From Morinoia aosen (lineage: Eukaryota > Arthropoda > Malacostraca > Amphipoda > Talitridae), in assembly GCA_030386875.1 (NCBI GenBank), contig CM059567.1, positions 78,237,130 to 78,301,129 on the forward strand: a DNA stretch of 64,000 nt, in the 5' to 3' direction. The notes under the pieces were generated by a model. That model was not told the origin of the DNA. It ran no database searches and saw only the letters and a program-made list of their open reading frames with translations. Each line of letters opens with the position of its first letter. The first letter of the stretch is position 1. Made by a program: the position numbers and the translations under genes. Below, one piece after another: positions 1 to 13,000 of the stretch.

Positions 1-943
1 TACCATTATAAAAACCAAGCCTAATTATGACAATAATTATCATAGCTAGCAACTGAACTGGCTGATAGTGATGTCTTTTTGGCTCGTCTCTGTTAGTAAT
101 AATGAGCGGCCCTGCGCTTCATTATCCCCATTGGCATTAAAACCTTCCCGGTCCTGAGCTCTCCGTCCGTAAAACCTTCATTATCGTATATTCGGCGATT
201 ATAATCGTGAAACTTGCGATAATTAACGCTGAGGGAACGATAAAGTCAGGATGAGTCGTTTCTTACCAGACACATGCGGGGTTCACAGGATTCTCTCCTA
301 GCAATTTGATCTGTTAATTAGCGGAACATTTTCCCCTAAGGTGATCAGATTTTTTGAAGCCTTTTGCCCTGATCAGCGTTGTTCTTGCGCATCGGTTCTG
401 GTCTTCGTGTGCTGGCTAAACGTTCACGTACCAATGCTCGAAATGCAGCCTTGCTCCTTTGTTTTAAACTTATATATTTTCGTGGAGAAAATGGTGTTCA
501 TCGAGCGAGGTGCACAAGATGGGACTTTTAAAGATTCGACAAAGCTTCAGTTGCAACAGTTCTCTGATTTTTCTTAAATGTACGCTTAAATATGTCACTT
601 TATCCATGTTTTCTATTGCGAACTAAATCTATTCGAGCTAGTTTTTAGGATTCTCGTTGCTTTTAATTCATTTGAAAATTATTCCCCTTAGTTTTACATA
701 CTTTCACAAAATGAAAGGTAATTTTGTAATGTTTTTTTATTTTTCTATTAATTTTCATTTTTGTTGTCACATTTCGTTACTATCTGATGCGGATGATGTA
801 TGCAGCGTGTCTTTTATCTTTAATTTATATCATACTTTTATTCCTTGTGTTCTTTTGTCGACTCCTGTAAAATTTATCCTTTTAAACTATCTATAATTTT
901 AGGGAAACGCTGATAATGGTGTTAGTGATCGGACTTAACTGCT
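1..943. other. Unassigned AT-rich stretch
   Basis: I see no gene here. Two + strand open frames of 78 and 79 codons (341-577 and 657-896) are hydrophobic and Cys/Phe-rich, as expected by chance on a T-rich strand. The first 330 bases have a mixed, homeodomain-site-like composition (TAATTA and GATTA cores) that could be regulatory, but nothing proves it. Confidence 0.5.
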
Positions 944-1328
944 TTGGGGAAAATTCCCCTCAGGGGGATACAGATATTGTATCTATGGGAATTAGCGCTC
1001 CCAGGGGAAAAATGTGAGGGCCCGAGCTGAGAGTTAGGTAGGCCTTCTTTTTGTTGAAATAAAATGTTTTTTGTTATGTTAAGGACCACCTTTTTTCGGT
1101 TCACTACTGTCCTGTTTTTCAGCACCTCTGACTTTCTTCTTCAAATTTTATCTTGTTTCGTGAACTTCTTTCTCAACTTTACTGTTTCTATGCCCCTTCT
1201 GCATAGATTCCTCATTCTCTTATCTCCATACTAAATGGTGCCTTCCTCCTTCCTCTCTTCGATACGCTCTTTTTTGTAGCGGTTAGGGAGGCTTAAACTA
1301 ACTTATAATCTAATCTTGGGGAAAATTC
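944..1328 (+). mobile_element. SINE-like element copy 1 with 13 bp TSD
   Basis: The element body is 957-1315 (359 bp). It is flanked by a perfect 13 bp direct repeat, ttggggaaaattc, at 944-956 and 1316-1328. It starts CCCTCAGGGGGATACA and ends TAATCTAATC. Target site duplications of this length, a fixed 3' end and no coding capacity fit a SINE mobilised by a LINE. I do not recognise a tRNA, 5S or 7SL-derived head, and the partner LINE is unknown. An internal pyrimidine tract followed by CAG lies at about 1108-1122. Confidence 0.8.
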
Positions 1329-4300
1329 TGTGACCGTCTGCAGGTGTATGAATAAAAACTCAAGACAAACCTCCCATGTTTGTGTTTTATGCTGCTTTTA
1401 TGATGTGCTGATTCTGAGGGTATGTTCTCGACTAAGTTATTTGCTTAGGTAGATTCACTTCACGAATTTTGGTAGGTACGAACTCGTGTATGGAGATGTG
1501 AATATTTGAAGCTTGTGGTGCAGGTATGCGGCGATAAATCTATGGGGTGCGTGGTGGCATTGCGGTGTTGAGCCCGCCGGTCGGAGGGCATTGCGGCGAT
1601 CCCTCGAGGAAAGGGTTGCTCCCCGCACTGCTATTGCCCAGCAGTAACTGTATTATCCCCGCGAGAGAGGAGGGCGACACTGGAGATAAATTGCACCGTC
1701 GAGACAAAAGATTTGCTCCAATTGTGCCCTCCATGCCAGGCTTTGTTGCGTCGCAGCAAGGGGCTCAAGAATAATTCGAGCTTGTTTTTTTTTCAAAAGC
1801 GAGATTCCGAGGGCAAGACAGGCGTGAGCTATGCAAAGTTTTCCTGCAAAAGTGAGCGCAATCTGGATGCTGTCTTGAATCTCTCGTGTCGTGCCTCTTT
1901 AGAACGCCTCGCGCGGGCGCTTTTGACCTATTTCTGAGCCGCGAATATATGGTATTCTTGTTCGTCTTGGAGCTTAGTTGTTTTTAGAGTAGGAAAGGTG
2001 AGCGTGAAAGTACATAAGTCTGTCATTAGAAATAATGCTTATTTTAAGAAGTCCACATGCAATTAGAAGTCCACATTCAATTTTAATAATGTGGATTTCT
2101 TTGGTTGTTGCCCTTAACTTTTTAAAAACAAAATTTATAGCGTCTCTCCAACTTAAAAAATGAAATGGAAGTTTATTTATTTGAAATCACTCTAATTTGA
2201 ATTTGAAATAATTTCTGTTTACGGAATTTTTTTCGACGAGCTCGCTAATAATTGTAACGTTGAGGTTGAAGAGAAATGTATCTTATTTCATATCAAACTG
2301 TTCAGTGTGATACGAACCATTCTTCACATGCTTCGGTGATTACCATAAATAGTGGTACATGTAGAACAATTTTTCCAAGGCCTTCTCTTTTTTTTGCATT
2401 CAATTTTCAAGCAGGCTGTATAAGAACAACACCACAGGTACAATATACAAAACACCGAGCATACTGAGAATTTCCTCGCGAGCTCGCATGAGGAACTTAG
2501 ATTTTTTTGTCGTAGTGCGGCAACCCTTCTCGTATTGAGATTGGTGTAGTTATAGAGGACTTAACAGGCGTTGTGGTAGCAAAAACACTATTAGTTATAT
2601 TATTTTTTTGTCATTTAGCTCGTACTTACGCTGATACGTCATAAACTGTACAAGGCTGCACATTTAGCCTAACTTTTTGCTGTGTGTCGAAACGGTTAAT
2701 GCCAACCCTCCTAATTCTCACGCTTTGACGTTGGTCAATTTACTTACGGCACCTCGCTTACCTCCCTCTAAAAAGTAACGATTGCGAACGATGTGTCATG
2801 CGTAAGTAGTCGATCGTAATACTAATGGTGCAATAAAGTTAGATTTTGTTGGCATTGTTTCAAAAGTTGTATTCTTTTTCTACAAGAAAACCCTAAAAAA
2901 TGTCAAAGGCCTCACTGCTGGTGCTAGTGTCGTTCAAGATCTCCGAATCTCTTAACTTTCAAAAATACATTGTGAGAAGCGTTTTATGCCGCCACTCCCG
3001 TATTCCATCCCCTTCAAACTTCCATGTTTTGAAGGCGGATAGATTTTTATTTGGTTTTGAATTACCTCACGTTTGAGCATAACGCTATTGACGTACAATG
3101 AATAACAAGTTGCTCTTTGAAGGCTGTCCACGTCTCAGGCATTTTATCAATTGCATTCTGTTCTGGTAAACTTTCTAGGTGTTGCTGCAGGACTCGATTT
3201 TACTCCAAAAATATCACCTGCATGATGAATATTGAGACGAAACGGGGCTGCATTTACTGTATGTCATTAGATACACTTAGTGTCTTATTTTATTACGTAC
3301 GGTAATGTGAATAATAGTGTACTAGAATCTTTTATCGCTCGATGCTATTCTCTTTTAATACAATAACTTCCTTTTACCAGTCGCTAAAAATTTCCCTTTT
3401 AACTCTCCAAGAGAGGCATGTAATTTATCACTTGTATGTTGAAGTCAATGGATCTTATATGAATCATCCTCGGGGAAATTCTGTTGTGTAGCACAGGACT
3501 CAATATCACGTGGAAATGATGGTGTCGTGCATAGCTCGGGTGCAGCGGCGCCAACTGTGCAGGGCCGCGCAATACCGAGCTGGTCCATCCGTTACTCGAG
3601 CACCTCATCTGTCTTTGACACAATCACTCTCGGGGTTTATATTCATGGAATCCCTCACTCGCGCATGCGCCGTGATGCTCCTGACATCATTTATCTCCAT
3701 TTTTGCTCCGTTATTTAATCGCACGTACTGCAGACGAGCGGGCGCGGGTCGACGTTAAAATGTATTGTTTTTAATGCTTGCAAGCTCACGGCTTGTCGTT
3801 TGCTTTCAAATTGATGAACTTTCAGCGACCGACTCGTGTAGTAAATCCGTTGCGCGCTGATTTTATGGGAGTTTTTGACATATAAAGCTTGCGTGTCTGA
3901 GCTATCATTTTCAGTAGTTGCACTATATATATGGTAACAGTTGCTTCCCACCGTTTGAAAGTCGTTAAATTCTCTGCGCTCGTTAATCATTTAATTGGTA
4001 ATCAGATGGAAGACAGATGGAAAGTTTCTGGCCTACCCTGACGAGGCTTATTTTTGTTGAGTTCATTCTCCTACGAATTTTCCGCTGTCATGGAGGAAGG
4101 GTGTTATACATATAATAGGAAGTTCAGAGAAAATTGAAGGTTAAATGTTCAGAATAACTTTTTAAGTGAAGGTTTACTTCTGTTGCTGCTTCTTCTACTG
4201 TAGAATAGCCTTAGTGCGATAAATTATTTACGAATGAAAAGATGGTACAAAATTTCCTTTTTTTCGCAGGAAAATGTTTTGATCTACAGTTCCGTCATCA

Positions 4301-4827
4301 TTTCATACGTAAAACATCTGCAAAGATAAAAAAATCTAACTAAAATTAATAACTTGAATAAGGTAGCGTTATCTCAGAACATTACTTTGGATTAAAAATT
4401 TAAAATTAGTACGGGATGAGTTTGATTCAACGGACTTTCTTAAATATACAAAGATTCGAAAATTCTATAATGTTTTACGAAATCAGTGTTTTTTAGAGCA
4501 CGTGGTTAACCCGTCTGCTCTCCCCAACTTCAAATCGTAATCAAATTGCTGTGTTCTGTACATGGGTGTTCTGTGATTCTTAAGTTACTTATTTGAGTCG
4601 TAGCCTTGCTCATCTTAACAGATGGTTTAATTATTACCTGATGCTGGCGTTACCCTCAGAACTTTTTCTTTTCAGAAACCTAAATTTTCTTCACTTCTAT
4701 ATTTCTAGTGAATTTATAATTTGAGCACAGTACTATTCCATGTTATTTACTATTGCGAACAAATGTATGAGGGGCATTGTGGTGTAATTTTACTTGTTCA
4801 CTAACATAAATTTGGTCGATATATCAA
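1329..4827. other. Unassigned sequence with minor repeats
   Basis: No gene is supported. A GC-richer patch at 1540-1740 is open on both strands (64-75 codons) without recognisable motifs. An 18 bp tandem duplication (agaagtccacatgcaatt) lies at 2047-2082 and is followed by an inverted ATGTGGA, giving a small hairpin to about 2095. A second GC-rich patch at 3530-3770 has overlapping short frames of 62-91 codons, none of which I recognise. Confidence 0.45.
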
Positions 4828-4850
4828 CTCGTTTCAGTTTCGGAAACGAG
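4828..4850. repeat. Small inverted repeat
   Basis: CTCGTTTC is followed seven bases later by GAAACGAG, an 8 bp perfect stem. A single stem this short is common in 64 kb and no function is implied. Confidence 0.5.
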
Positions 4851-7800
4851 TCTTATTTTAATAGAAACAATGCGGAAAATGACAAACATTGCCAATTTTT
4901 TTGCTGACAACATTTAATTTTTGTGCTGTAGAAGGATCGCGAGCTATTCGGTTTTTTGCCTGATTTAAGCAAGTCTTTTAAAAATGTGTTTTCTTTCATC
5001 TGAAATTTGTATTGTACTTCCATTTAGTCCAAAAGCTGTCCTAGTGTTAGTAATGTGTCTGAGGCTTGCGGATGTGCTGTGTTCTTACGAGTGCACTGTG
5101 ATTCTTCGCAGATATTATGACCTTTCGAATGAGGCAAAACCCTTGGAGTGTATCGTCTTCTGATGCTTGGATTGAGTGATGGCAAGTGTGTTTTTGTTGG
5201 GTCATCAGTGATACACACTTGTATTGTAGCGCTTGCGCATAAAGCTCCGCAAGCCCCCGTATTTTCAGCAATATTACTGAAAGGAACATTTGTGCTCTTG
5301 AATATTCAATGCTCATCTCACATAAATTTAAACGCCACGGAAGAATCTCGAATATGATAGCGACAAATTTAATGTCATTGCAAATTAATTCAGAATGCAA
5401 TATTCATTTGAATATTTATGTCAATGATTAATTGAATCGCCAATGTGATGCACACCCAAGCTTAGATAGCTAAATTATCAACGAAGGTGGTCGATTTTCA
5501 GGATTGTTTCATTTTTCTGGTGAAATATTTTCGAAAGTTGCCGGTTTATTTTTTGGGCGATCCATGTTAATCAAGCAGATTTGAGAGAGTTCCGTGCGTT
5601 CGCGCGCTTGACATTCTTGCGGCGCTGTAGCTATCATATGTAGGACGGGCTTGGGACTCTAATGAGATTTAAGCCCTTTTACTACATCACGCGGGCTTTT
5701 TTGTTGCATAATCTGGAATTTATCGCCAATTTGTCCGCTTACTCCCCTGCGGAATGTGGTCTCTTTTCTCCGAAGGTATGTCGAAAGCTCAACCCTTCTG
5801 ACAATATCTCTCTCGTTCTCCAAGTTTGCGCATTGTTCCAACTGCAACATCGCTGTTCCTTCATCAAAGTTTCTAAGATGAGATTGTTAATTTGCCTCAT
5901 TTGCGTTTTTATCATTCGAACATCTCGTCGCTCTCGCACAGTTCCTCGCTATTCTCCTTCTGTTCTTTGAGGGAAATATTAAAGTGTTGTTTGTGTCTAG
6001 AATGAAATGGAGGGTGTTTTTTTTTCTTATTCTATAATTTTATAATGGCTTGATTACAGCACGGGCCATGAACGGGAACAAAACTAAAGTTGTGAGTCTA
6101 TCAAAGCTGATTCCAAAATGTGGTTGTTGAATAAAAATGTGTCTTCCCTGTAGACCAGATATTTCTTTTTTGAAACCATAGTTTATTATTTTAGTGCTGA
6201 ATGCTTTTGTGCACCCGAATATATTAAGCTGTGTTTAATGTGCAACAATTACAAAAAAAAATTATAACCATAAAACGATCCATCGTGATTAAAATTTGTA
6301 TCGTCGCTAAGTAGCATGTAAGAAATTAGTAACTTTTAATGATGGCCAAAATTTTGCCAAACTAAATTTCGCCATTAATGCTTGAGTAGTTTTAGACAAG
6401 GAAAAGCATTGCCCTATGAATATTTTGAGTCACGTCTTAAACGATTGTGCACATCTCACCTAAGTTCCGAATGTTTCAGTACGTAATTGCTTCTAAGATT
6501 TCTGTTTGCTCAATAATAGTCTTGAGCCATGAACCTGGTGTTTCACGACAGTTTTGTAATTTTTTGCTCGCCACAATCCTATCATTTGCTAGAGGTAATT
6601 ACTCGAGTTTCAGAGCGGGGCTCTCACGGTAATCAAACGTCAGCTCTGAGGCACATAACATGCTATAGCAGCGTCGTAAAACGGTAGCACAAATTACCGG
6701 AATAGTATTGAAGTGCTGTGGTATGCCCCTATCTAGTAATCCTTTATCGGCGTCTTCTAACGAGTGTGCTTCACCTTTGATTCTTTACGATGATAAAAAT
6801 TATTTCTAAATTTGAATTTATTAATTTGTGAAGCTGTAACATTGTAATTGAATCAATTTTTCCTAAGTTCCATGGCAAAACCAGTCAACCCATGAGATTT
6901 TCTCTAAATTGCTATGTGATAACTTCATCCATTGAGCGTCAAGGAAAAATGAAAAGCAGTTAGCCATCATGTGTATTCAGGAAACCAGAGATGAGTAAAG
7001 CTTGTGCAATGTGGCGTGTGGGACTGGCTGTCTGCTTGTGATATAAATGGCTTCTGCGGCTCGACCGGTGTTTCTATGTAACATGAGAAGCCAGGCCTTC
7101 CTGTGCTCATAGTATAAATGAAGACACCTGCATTGAGAAATCTTGGAAGGGAGGGGAAGGTTGGTCCGTGTTGCAATATAAGCAATGAAAAGAGATAAAA
7201 ATAGCTGTAATTCATACCTACCAACATGGCACGGCTTGCTTGTACCTCAGGTGTGTTTGGTTTGCTGTAAGAAAATGACGAATTTTATTTCGAGTGCCTC
7301 GTTTTTAAGCCGAAATTAATTGACGGTTAGTTTCTGAGTGATAAAGTGCGTTTAGCTCTAATTCACTGATGTTGAATACCGCAACACTCGAATATTCGTT
7401 TTACAGTCATTAACTACCGAGACGAATTTCTGGTGTCAATTCAAGTGATGGGCAGGTTGTGTCTTGACACGTACTTGACCGTCAAAATAACGCTGTACAT
7501 TGCTATAGAAAGATTGTGGACACAACTTAACTGGCAAATTGAGCAGACTGTGCATTGCTGTGTGATGTGCAAAGTTGACCTATTTTAGTCATTACACTCT
7601 GCAACGTCAGATCAGAGGCCTTGCTCTGCCACTGCACACAAGCTGCCGCCGCTCGGCCATAACGCTCACGTCCAGATTACACGCGTGCTATGCCGCCTTC
7701 AAATCGAATCACTGCCGCCTGCCCAACTCTCCGCGCAACATGAACGCTATCAATAATGCCAGCCGTCCTTCGGGGGCTCCTCCTCGTGAATAAATGGGTG

Positions 7801-8610
7801 CTGTATCTGTAGCGCTAATCTTGCCCTTTCCATAGCATTCCATTTTGCCCTTGAGTTTGTGCTGCCTCTGTGTGTTCATTTGAACTCTCATTCATGGTGT
7901 ATTATTTGACTAACATCAACAGTGTTTTTTATTCTAGTTTTCATGTGTTAATTATTATCAAATGTTTATTGTTGACTCACGAATCTCCGATTTCTAGGTG
8001 TTTGATATGCCTTTGCAGTTTTTATTTGCGTAACCAGAAGTTTTTTAGCTCTTCACTGACAAATTGAGCTTCGGTACTCAAAGCGCTACGTGTATGCGCT
8101 AATTTTTGCCCAGGGATTGCATTATTGAATCGGAAATGAATCTGGATGTCGCTCCTAATTGTTGCTATTTAAGGTCACAAAGATTTCCTTGTTTATATAC
8201 CGTCCATTGTGTGTAATATTGATCATTAGTGATGTTATTTTCACTTAATGAGTTCGTTGATCCGTTCTTATGTACGAGAAATGACATTTTTGGGCTTATT
8301 CTCCTGTATTATCTTGTGCAGTCTTGGGCTTCATAATCCTACCTGTTGCCATCTTTTCTTCTCAGGCGCTGAGGCGCTCACATTGATGGTCGGTTGTTTC
8401 TCGTTGTGAACTTACATGAATGGCTGATTACTTAGGTCATTTGATTTGAAAAATAAAGTTGCTACTAACAACGATTCACATTAATGAAAAAATCTTTTAA
8501 GAGGTTGAGGGGTTTGATGAAATTAATGTTAATGTACTTGTCAGAAAATGATTATCACCACTTCTTCCTCTTTTCGGTAAAAAATATTTTATTTTTTAAT
8601 AAAAATATTG
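4851..8610. other. Unassigned AT-rich stretch
   Basis: I see no gene. The longest frames are 117 codons on the minus strand (5047-5400) and 102 codons on the plus strand (5662-5970). They overlap frames on the other strand and show no domain, signal peptide or family motif I recognise. Several short poly-T runs and AT-rich patches occur, but no array or flanked insertion was found. Confidence 0.45.
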
Positions 8611-8990
8611 GTTATTAAATATCCCATCAGAGGGATACAACTATTGTATCTATAGGAACTAGCACTTCCAAGGGGTAAATATGAGGTTCCTAGCTGAGAG
8701 TTCAGTTGACCTTTTTGTTGAAATAAAACTTTTTTGTTGTACTAAGGACCATTTTTTTCGGTTCACTGCTGTCCTGTTTTTCAGCACCTACTAATTTTTT
8801 CTTCAACTTTTATCTTGTTTCATGAACTTCTTCTTCAACTTACTGCTTATATGCACCTTGTGTATAGATTCCGCGTTCCCTTATCTCCATACTGAATGGT
8901 GCCTACTCCTTTCGCTCTTTGGATCGCCTTTGTTGCATATAGGGAGACTTTAACTAACATCTAATGTAGTCTAATCTCGTCAGTAAATAT
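8611..8990 (+). mobile_element. SINE-like element copy 2, older
   Basis: The body is 8623-8978 (356 bp) and is colinear with the copies at 957 and 9065. The flanks gttattaaatat (8611-8622) and gtcagtaaatat (8979-8990) match at 10 of 12 positions, consistent with an aged target site duplication. The head is mutated (cccatcagaggg), but the GATACAA/TTGTATC inverted pair is intact. The pyrimidine tract and CAG end at 8784. Confidence 0.75.
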
Positions 8991-9050
8991 TTTTTAACTG
9001 ATAATATTTGCTCGGAAGTATTTTTTAACTGGTTTCTAAGCGTTGTACAT

Positions 9051-9433
9051 TGTCATGCATAAAACCCCTCAGGGGGATACAACTATTGTATCTATGGGAA
9101 TTAGCGCTCCCAGGGGGACTATGTGAGGGCCTGAGCTAAAGGTTAGGTAGGCTTTCTTTTTGTTAAAATAGAATAGGTTTTTGTTTTGTTACGGACCATC
9201 TTTTTTCGGTTCACTGCTGTCATGTTTTTCAGCACCTCCTACTTTCTTCTGCAACTTTTTCTTGTTTCATGAACTTCTTTCTTAGCTTTCTGTTTCTTTG
9301 CCCTTTCTGCATAGATTCCACGTTTCTTTAACTCCATACTAAATAGTGCCTTCTTCCTTCCTTTCTTTGGATAGCCTTTGTTGCGGATAGGAAGGCTTAA
9401 ACTAACTAATAATCTAATCTGTCATGCATAAAA
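9051..9433 (+). mobile_element. SINE-like element copy 3 with 14 bp TSD
   Basis: The body is 9065-9419 (355 bp), with a perfect 14 bp direct repeat tgtcatgcataaaa at 9051-9064 and 9420-9433. It begins CCCCTCAGGGGGATACAACT and ends AATAATCTAATC. It sits only about 60 bp downstream of copy 2 in the same orientation. The perfect duplication defines both ends of the family well. The spacer carries two copies of tattttttaactg (about 8988 and 9020). Confidence 0.82.
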
Positions 9434-12400
9434 TTACATTCACATTACTTTTGCAAATTTTTTGTGTGATGGATTGTAGTATTTTATCATGTTTAATTTA
9501 TTCGATCCACAATATTTCGAGTGGAATTTTCTCGTTACTTGGTATGCATAATTTTTACCTTAATTCCGATAGTGTAGTGGTGCTCGAAAAAATTGCATAA
9601 CTCCAGTAATGTGCTGTGTTTTTCTATGTCATTATGCTTTGCTCTGAATTCAACATTTTCCTCAAAGGGAACATAATGCTCGGTCATCAGCGAAGCTGTG
9701 TCCCTAATGACTAGTTGGGGGTGAATCCAACTGTTACTCGGTGCACCTGTGTTTGAAACATTTCGAGCCAAGGTCTGGGCTTCGAGTGAAAATCTACTCT
9801 TGATAACTTAGATAACAAATTCTCTCGTTTACGCAATACGCTTCAACTCTGTGATTAGCATGATCCTCCAAGTTTTCTATGCGTGAACTGTTATGCAGCT
9901 TTGAAATTTTCAGCGGGAAAAATAATTTCCGTCTTTGTTTCCGATATGACTGACTGGAATAAATTTGTGGTGCGGTGGGGGGGAGGGTTAATTGCAGTCA
10001 CCCTGAAGAACCTTCCCCAAGTCTGCCTCTTCTGGCGCTCAGATGCTGCTGACAGTTATTGCCTCGAGAATCGATTGTGGACCACGCGATTCAAGGCAAA
10101 CGTCGCTGTCTCTTTTGCTTCGCTTCTTCTTTGTCGTGTGAAGCTTTGGCGACTTAATTTAATATTCTTTTGCTTTCTTGTATCTTGTATTGAGGCTTGG
10201 ATGATGCATGTACGACGTATGCTCTGCTCTCTCTCACTCCGTTTATATCCTCGTGCGTTGTTGTTTGTGAATCATTAATTCCATTGCTCTAATTGTTAGT
10301 TGTGGCTATAATTAAGAACTTTAATCTTTATCGGTTACTAATCTCTGAAACATTAATCCGACTGTGAAGCTCTTTTAACTGGCGAGTGACGTAGTATTAC
10401 CGCATTCACTTCATAGTTTTTGAAGACAAACGTCTGTGCTGTATGTACATATGTATGTTGTGTGTATTCACATTTATTTGTATCATTATCACTGCCTCTT
10501 TCAGGAGCAATGTTTACTTTGCACTGCGAGTGTTATTCTTCCATTAGAACGACCTAAAGCTATTTTCATCGCGTATTAGAGTTTCTTTTTAAAGTTCGTG
10601 CGCCTTGCATATCAATTTTCCGGAGTGTGTTCATGTGAGGGTAGGCCGCCCGTTAGTTTTTCTTGATGTGCTATTTAATTCTCGTACCGCCATGAATAAT
10701 GGCTTAACACGAGTTTCTATGAATATAAACGAGCATAAATTACCTCTCTGCACCCTCCCCCTTCCACTCTCCAATATAAATAAAAAAGGCTCTTGTCATT
10801 GGCTCGAAGTTTTTTGCGCTGCTCCTCGCGAATGGTGAGAAACATGGGCAGCGAAGAATGGTTTCCATGTTGAGTTCTTCCCGTAATTTGTATGCCGGTG
10901 AATTTGGCTTGTTCATTGATTTCTGTGCCTTGCTTTCACGGCTTGTTGCTTATGAACAGTTGTATTTTTGACTTGATGGAACACTTTTTTCATTCGACCT
11001 TTATTAGGTATATTTGAAAGTTGATTATATGGCAACCGATGGATCAGCCGTATTATGAAAATCCCCTCAGAGACCGCCGGATGGTCACCAAACCACCAAC
11101 GTCTCAAGAACTGCTTTGTTACATCAGCAAAGGCTCGTTGTTGGCTGTACTACTTCGACGACTTGAACTGTCGCGATGCGCGCAAGAATAAATATTGTTG
11201 AATTTTAGTTTAAAAATTGATTTGTCGTCAATATATCTAAACGCTCAGCCATCCTTTAGTCAAAGTGACACGCGTGTAAAAAATTGCTTATTTTTGGTTT
11301 GCTACTCATAATGTCAGTCCAAGTCATCGAACTCGTCAACCAATTCTGGAGATCTGAACTGGACCCTCTCATTCGGTCACTGTCGCTCGCAGTCCAACTC
11401 TGTTCGATAACAAAGCGTTAACTAACTGCACTCGAGTTCGGTGTCTCCAGTCGAATTCAACGAGGATGAAAGTGTACGTTGGATCTGGCTGCAACCATGC
11501 GCTGCTGGTTCATGCCGTCCCTAGCTGTGCTCGTCTAGCCAAGTTCCCAAGCTTTTGATGTTACTCAAGGGCACACAGTCATTTATTTCGCATCTCGTGG
11601 CAGCTTCACGAGAGGAAATACAGGCCAGGGCTCCCTTTCAATGTTGCATAGACCTCATCGCTTTCTGCTGCTATTCTCGTATCCATAGCTTCAGTTCCGA
11701 TTGCTCGGGCCTCTCTGTTTCAGAGCAATTTACTATGAGGCCTACTGGGCTGAATTTCATTTTTTTTGCCTCCGAGAGTTTCAACGCTCTCTGTTATAGC
11801 GTCAGCCTCAGCGGTATTTACTGCTTGATTTTGTCTGTAGACCGTACGACGTGCCTTGGAACTCGTGACTTTATTTTTCACCAATGCTTGTTTTGGTGCA
11901 AAACCACATGCAGTGATCACTGATATATTAACGTGCATGTACTCCCATGCTACCTGCAAACATACCCAATGCTCATTATTGTTTTGCTGTGTGAACTCTT
12001 CACTTCATTCTGTAAATAGTTCTATTTTAGCTGTTTTAAAGCCAAGAAAGAAATTTTTCAAATGCCTTGTGGCTGGGCGATGCCCCTGGATGCGTGGGAC
12101 ACCGTGCTCGCATTTTCGCGCTGTTGCTTTTCGATACGTTTGCGCGACGATGGCCAAGGGTTGTTAAATTGATCTTTATTCTTGTCTAAATCGTCAAGTT
12201 TCAGTTTTTTAAAATAAAATTTGAATGAAAAAACCGCTCAGCATCTGGCACTTACTAGGGGTCGCAAATGTTGAGTGGTCTTTGTGGTGTAGTATTACTT
12301 AAGAAAAGCCTAAATTCGAATATTTCATCCAGCAAATAGCCCAATCTGGCCCCCCTGCGATGGACGAGGCACTACAAAAGTGTTGTGTTGACAGGAACAG

Positions 12401-13000
12401 CCAGTGTGCATGGGAGTGGGATTCTGCTTTATTAATACAAAACTTCTACAAAAAACCTAATGGTAAGGTCAGGTACGAGTCTGACGTGCTTGTGCAGACA
12501 GCAGGCGTATCTTGGAAGCGAAGGAACTGGAAAACTGTTTGTTATCTTAATAAAATAATTTGCAACAGTAAAGGCTTAGCTGGTGATGAAGAAAAAATAC
12601 CCATGGGAATGACTTTTTTATGTAATCGTAACTTCGCAGTGTATTAAATACTGAATCAAAATTATCTACTATCAATTTTTTATAGTAAAACTCGGTTGAA
12701 ATATTTTTATTAGACCACGTTAAAATAGTTTCCAATTTTAATTGTGAGTGTAGGACCAGCATTATTTACTCACGTTCGTAAATTGTGGAAGCGCCGACAC
12801 GAAGTGACTGCGAGAGAAGGCTCGCAGTTGCGGGCGGTTTGGGCGCTGCCGCCGATGTGTTCGCTTTGATTTACGACACTCGGGGAGAGCGGCACCGCAG
12901 AGGTTACGCCGGACCAGACGCAGGCATCACTTGAGCAATCAGGCGTGGCCTTGCGTCCCTAATCTAGCGCCGCGTCTCGGCGGCGAGAGCAAACCTTTTG
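9434..13000. other. Unassigned sequence with a GC-rich patch
   Basis: No gene is supported. Plus-strand frames of 131 codons (9883-10278), 122 codons (11555-11923), 103 codons (11856-12167) and 95 codons (12360-12647) lack recognisable domains. A GC- and CpG-rich patch at 12780-12990 stands out from the background. It could be an old insertion or a regulatory island, and I found neither terminal repeats nor a TSD for it. Confidence 0.4.

Noticed and set aside
4828..4850. Terminator-like hairpin followed by T-rich sequence
   Set aside because: Rho-independent termination does not apply in eukaryote-like DNA, and no gene lies upstream.
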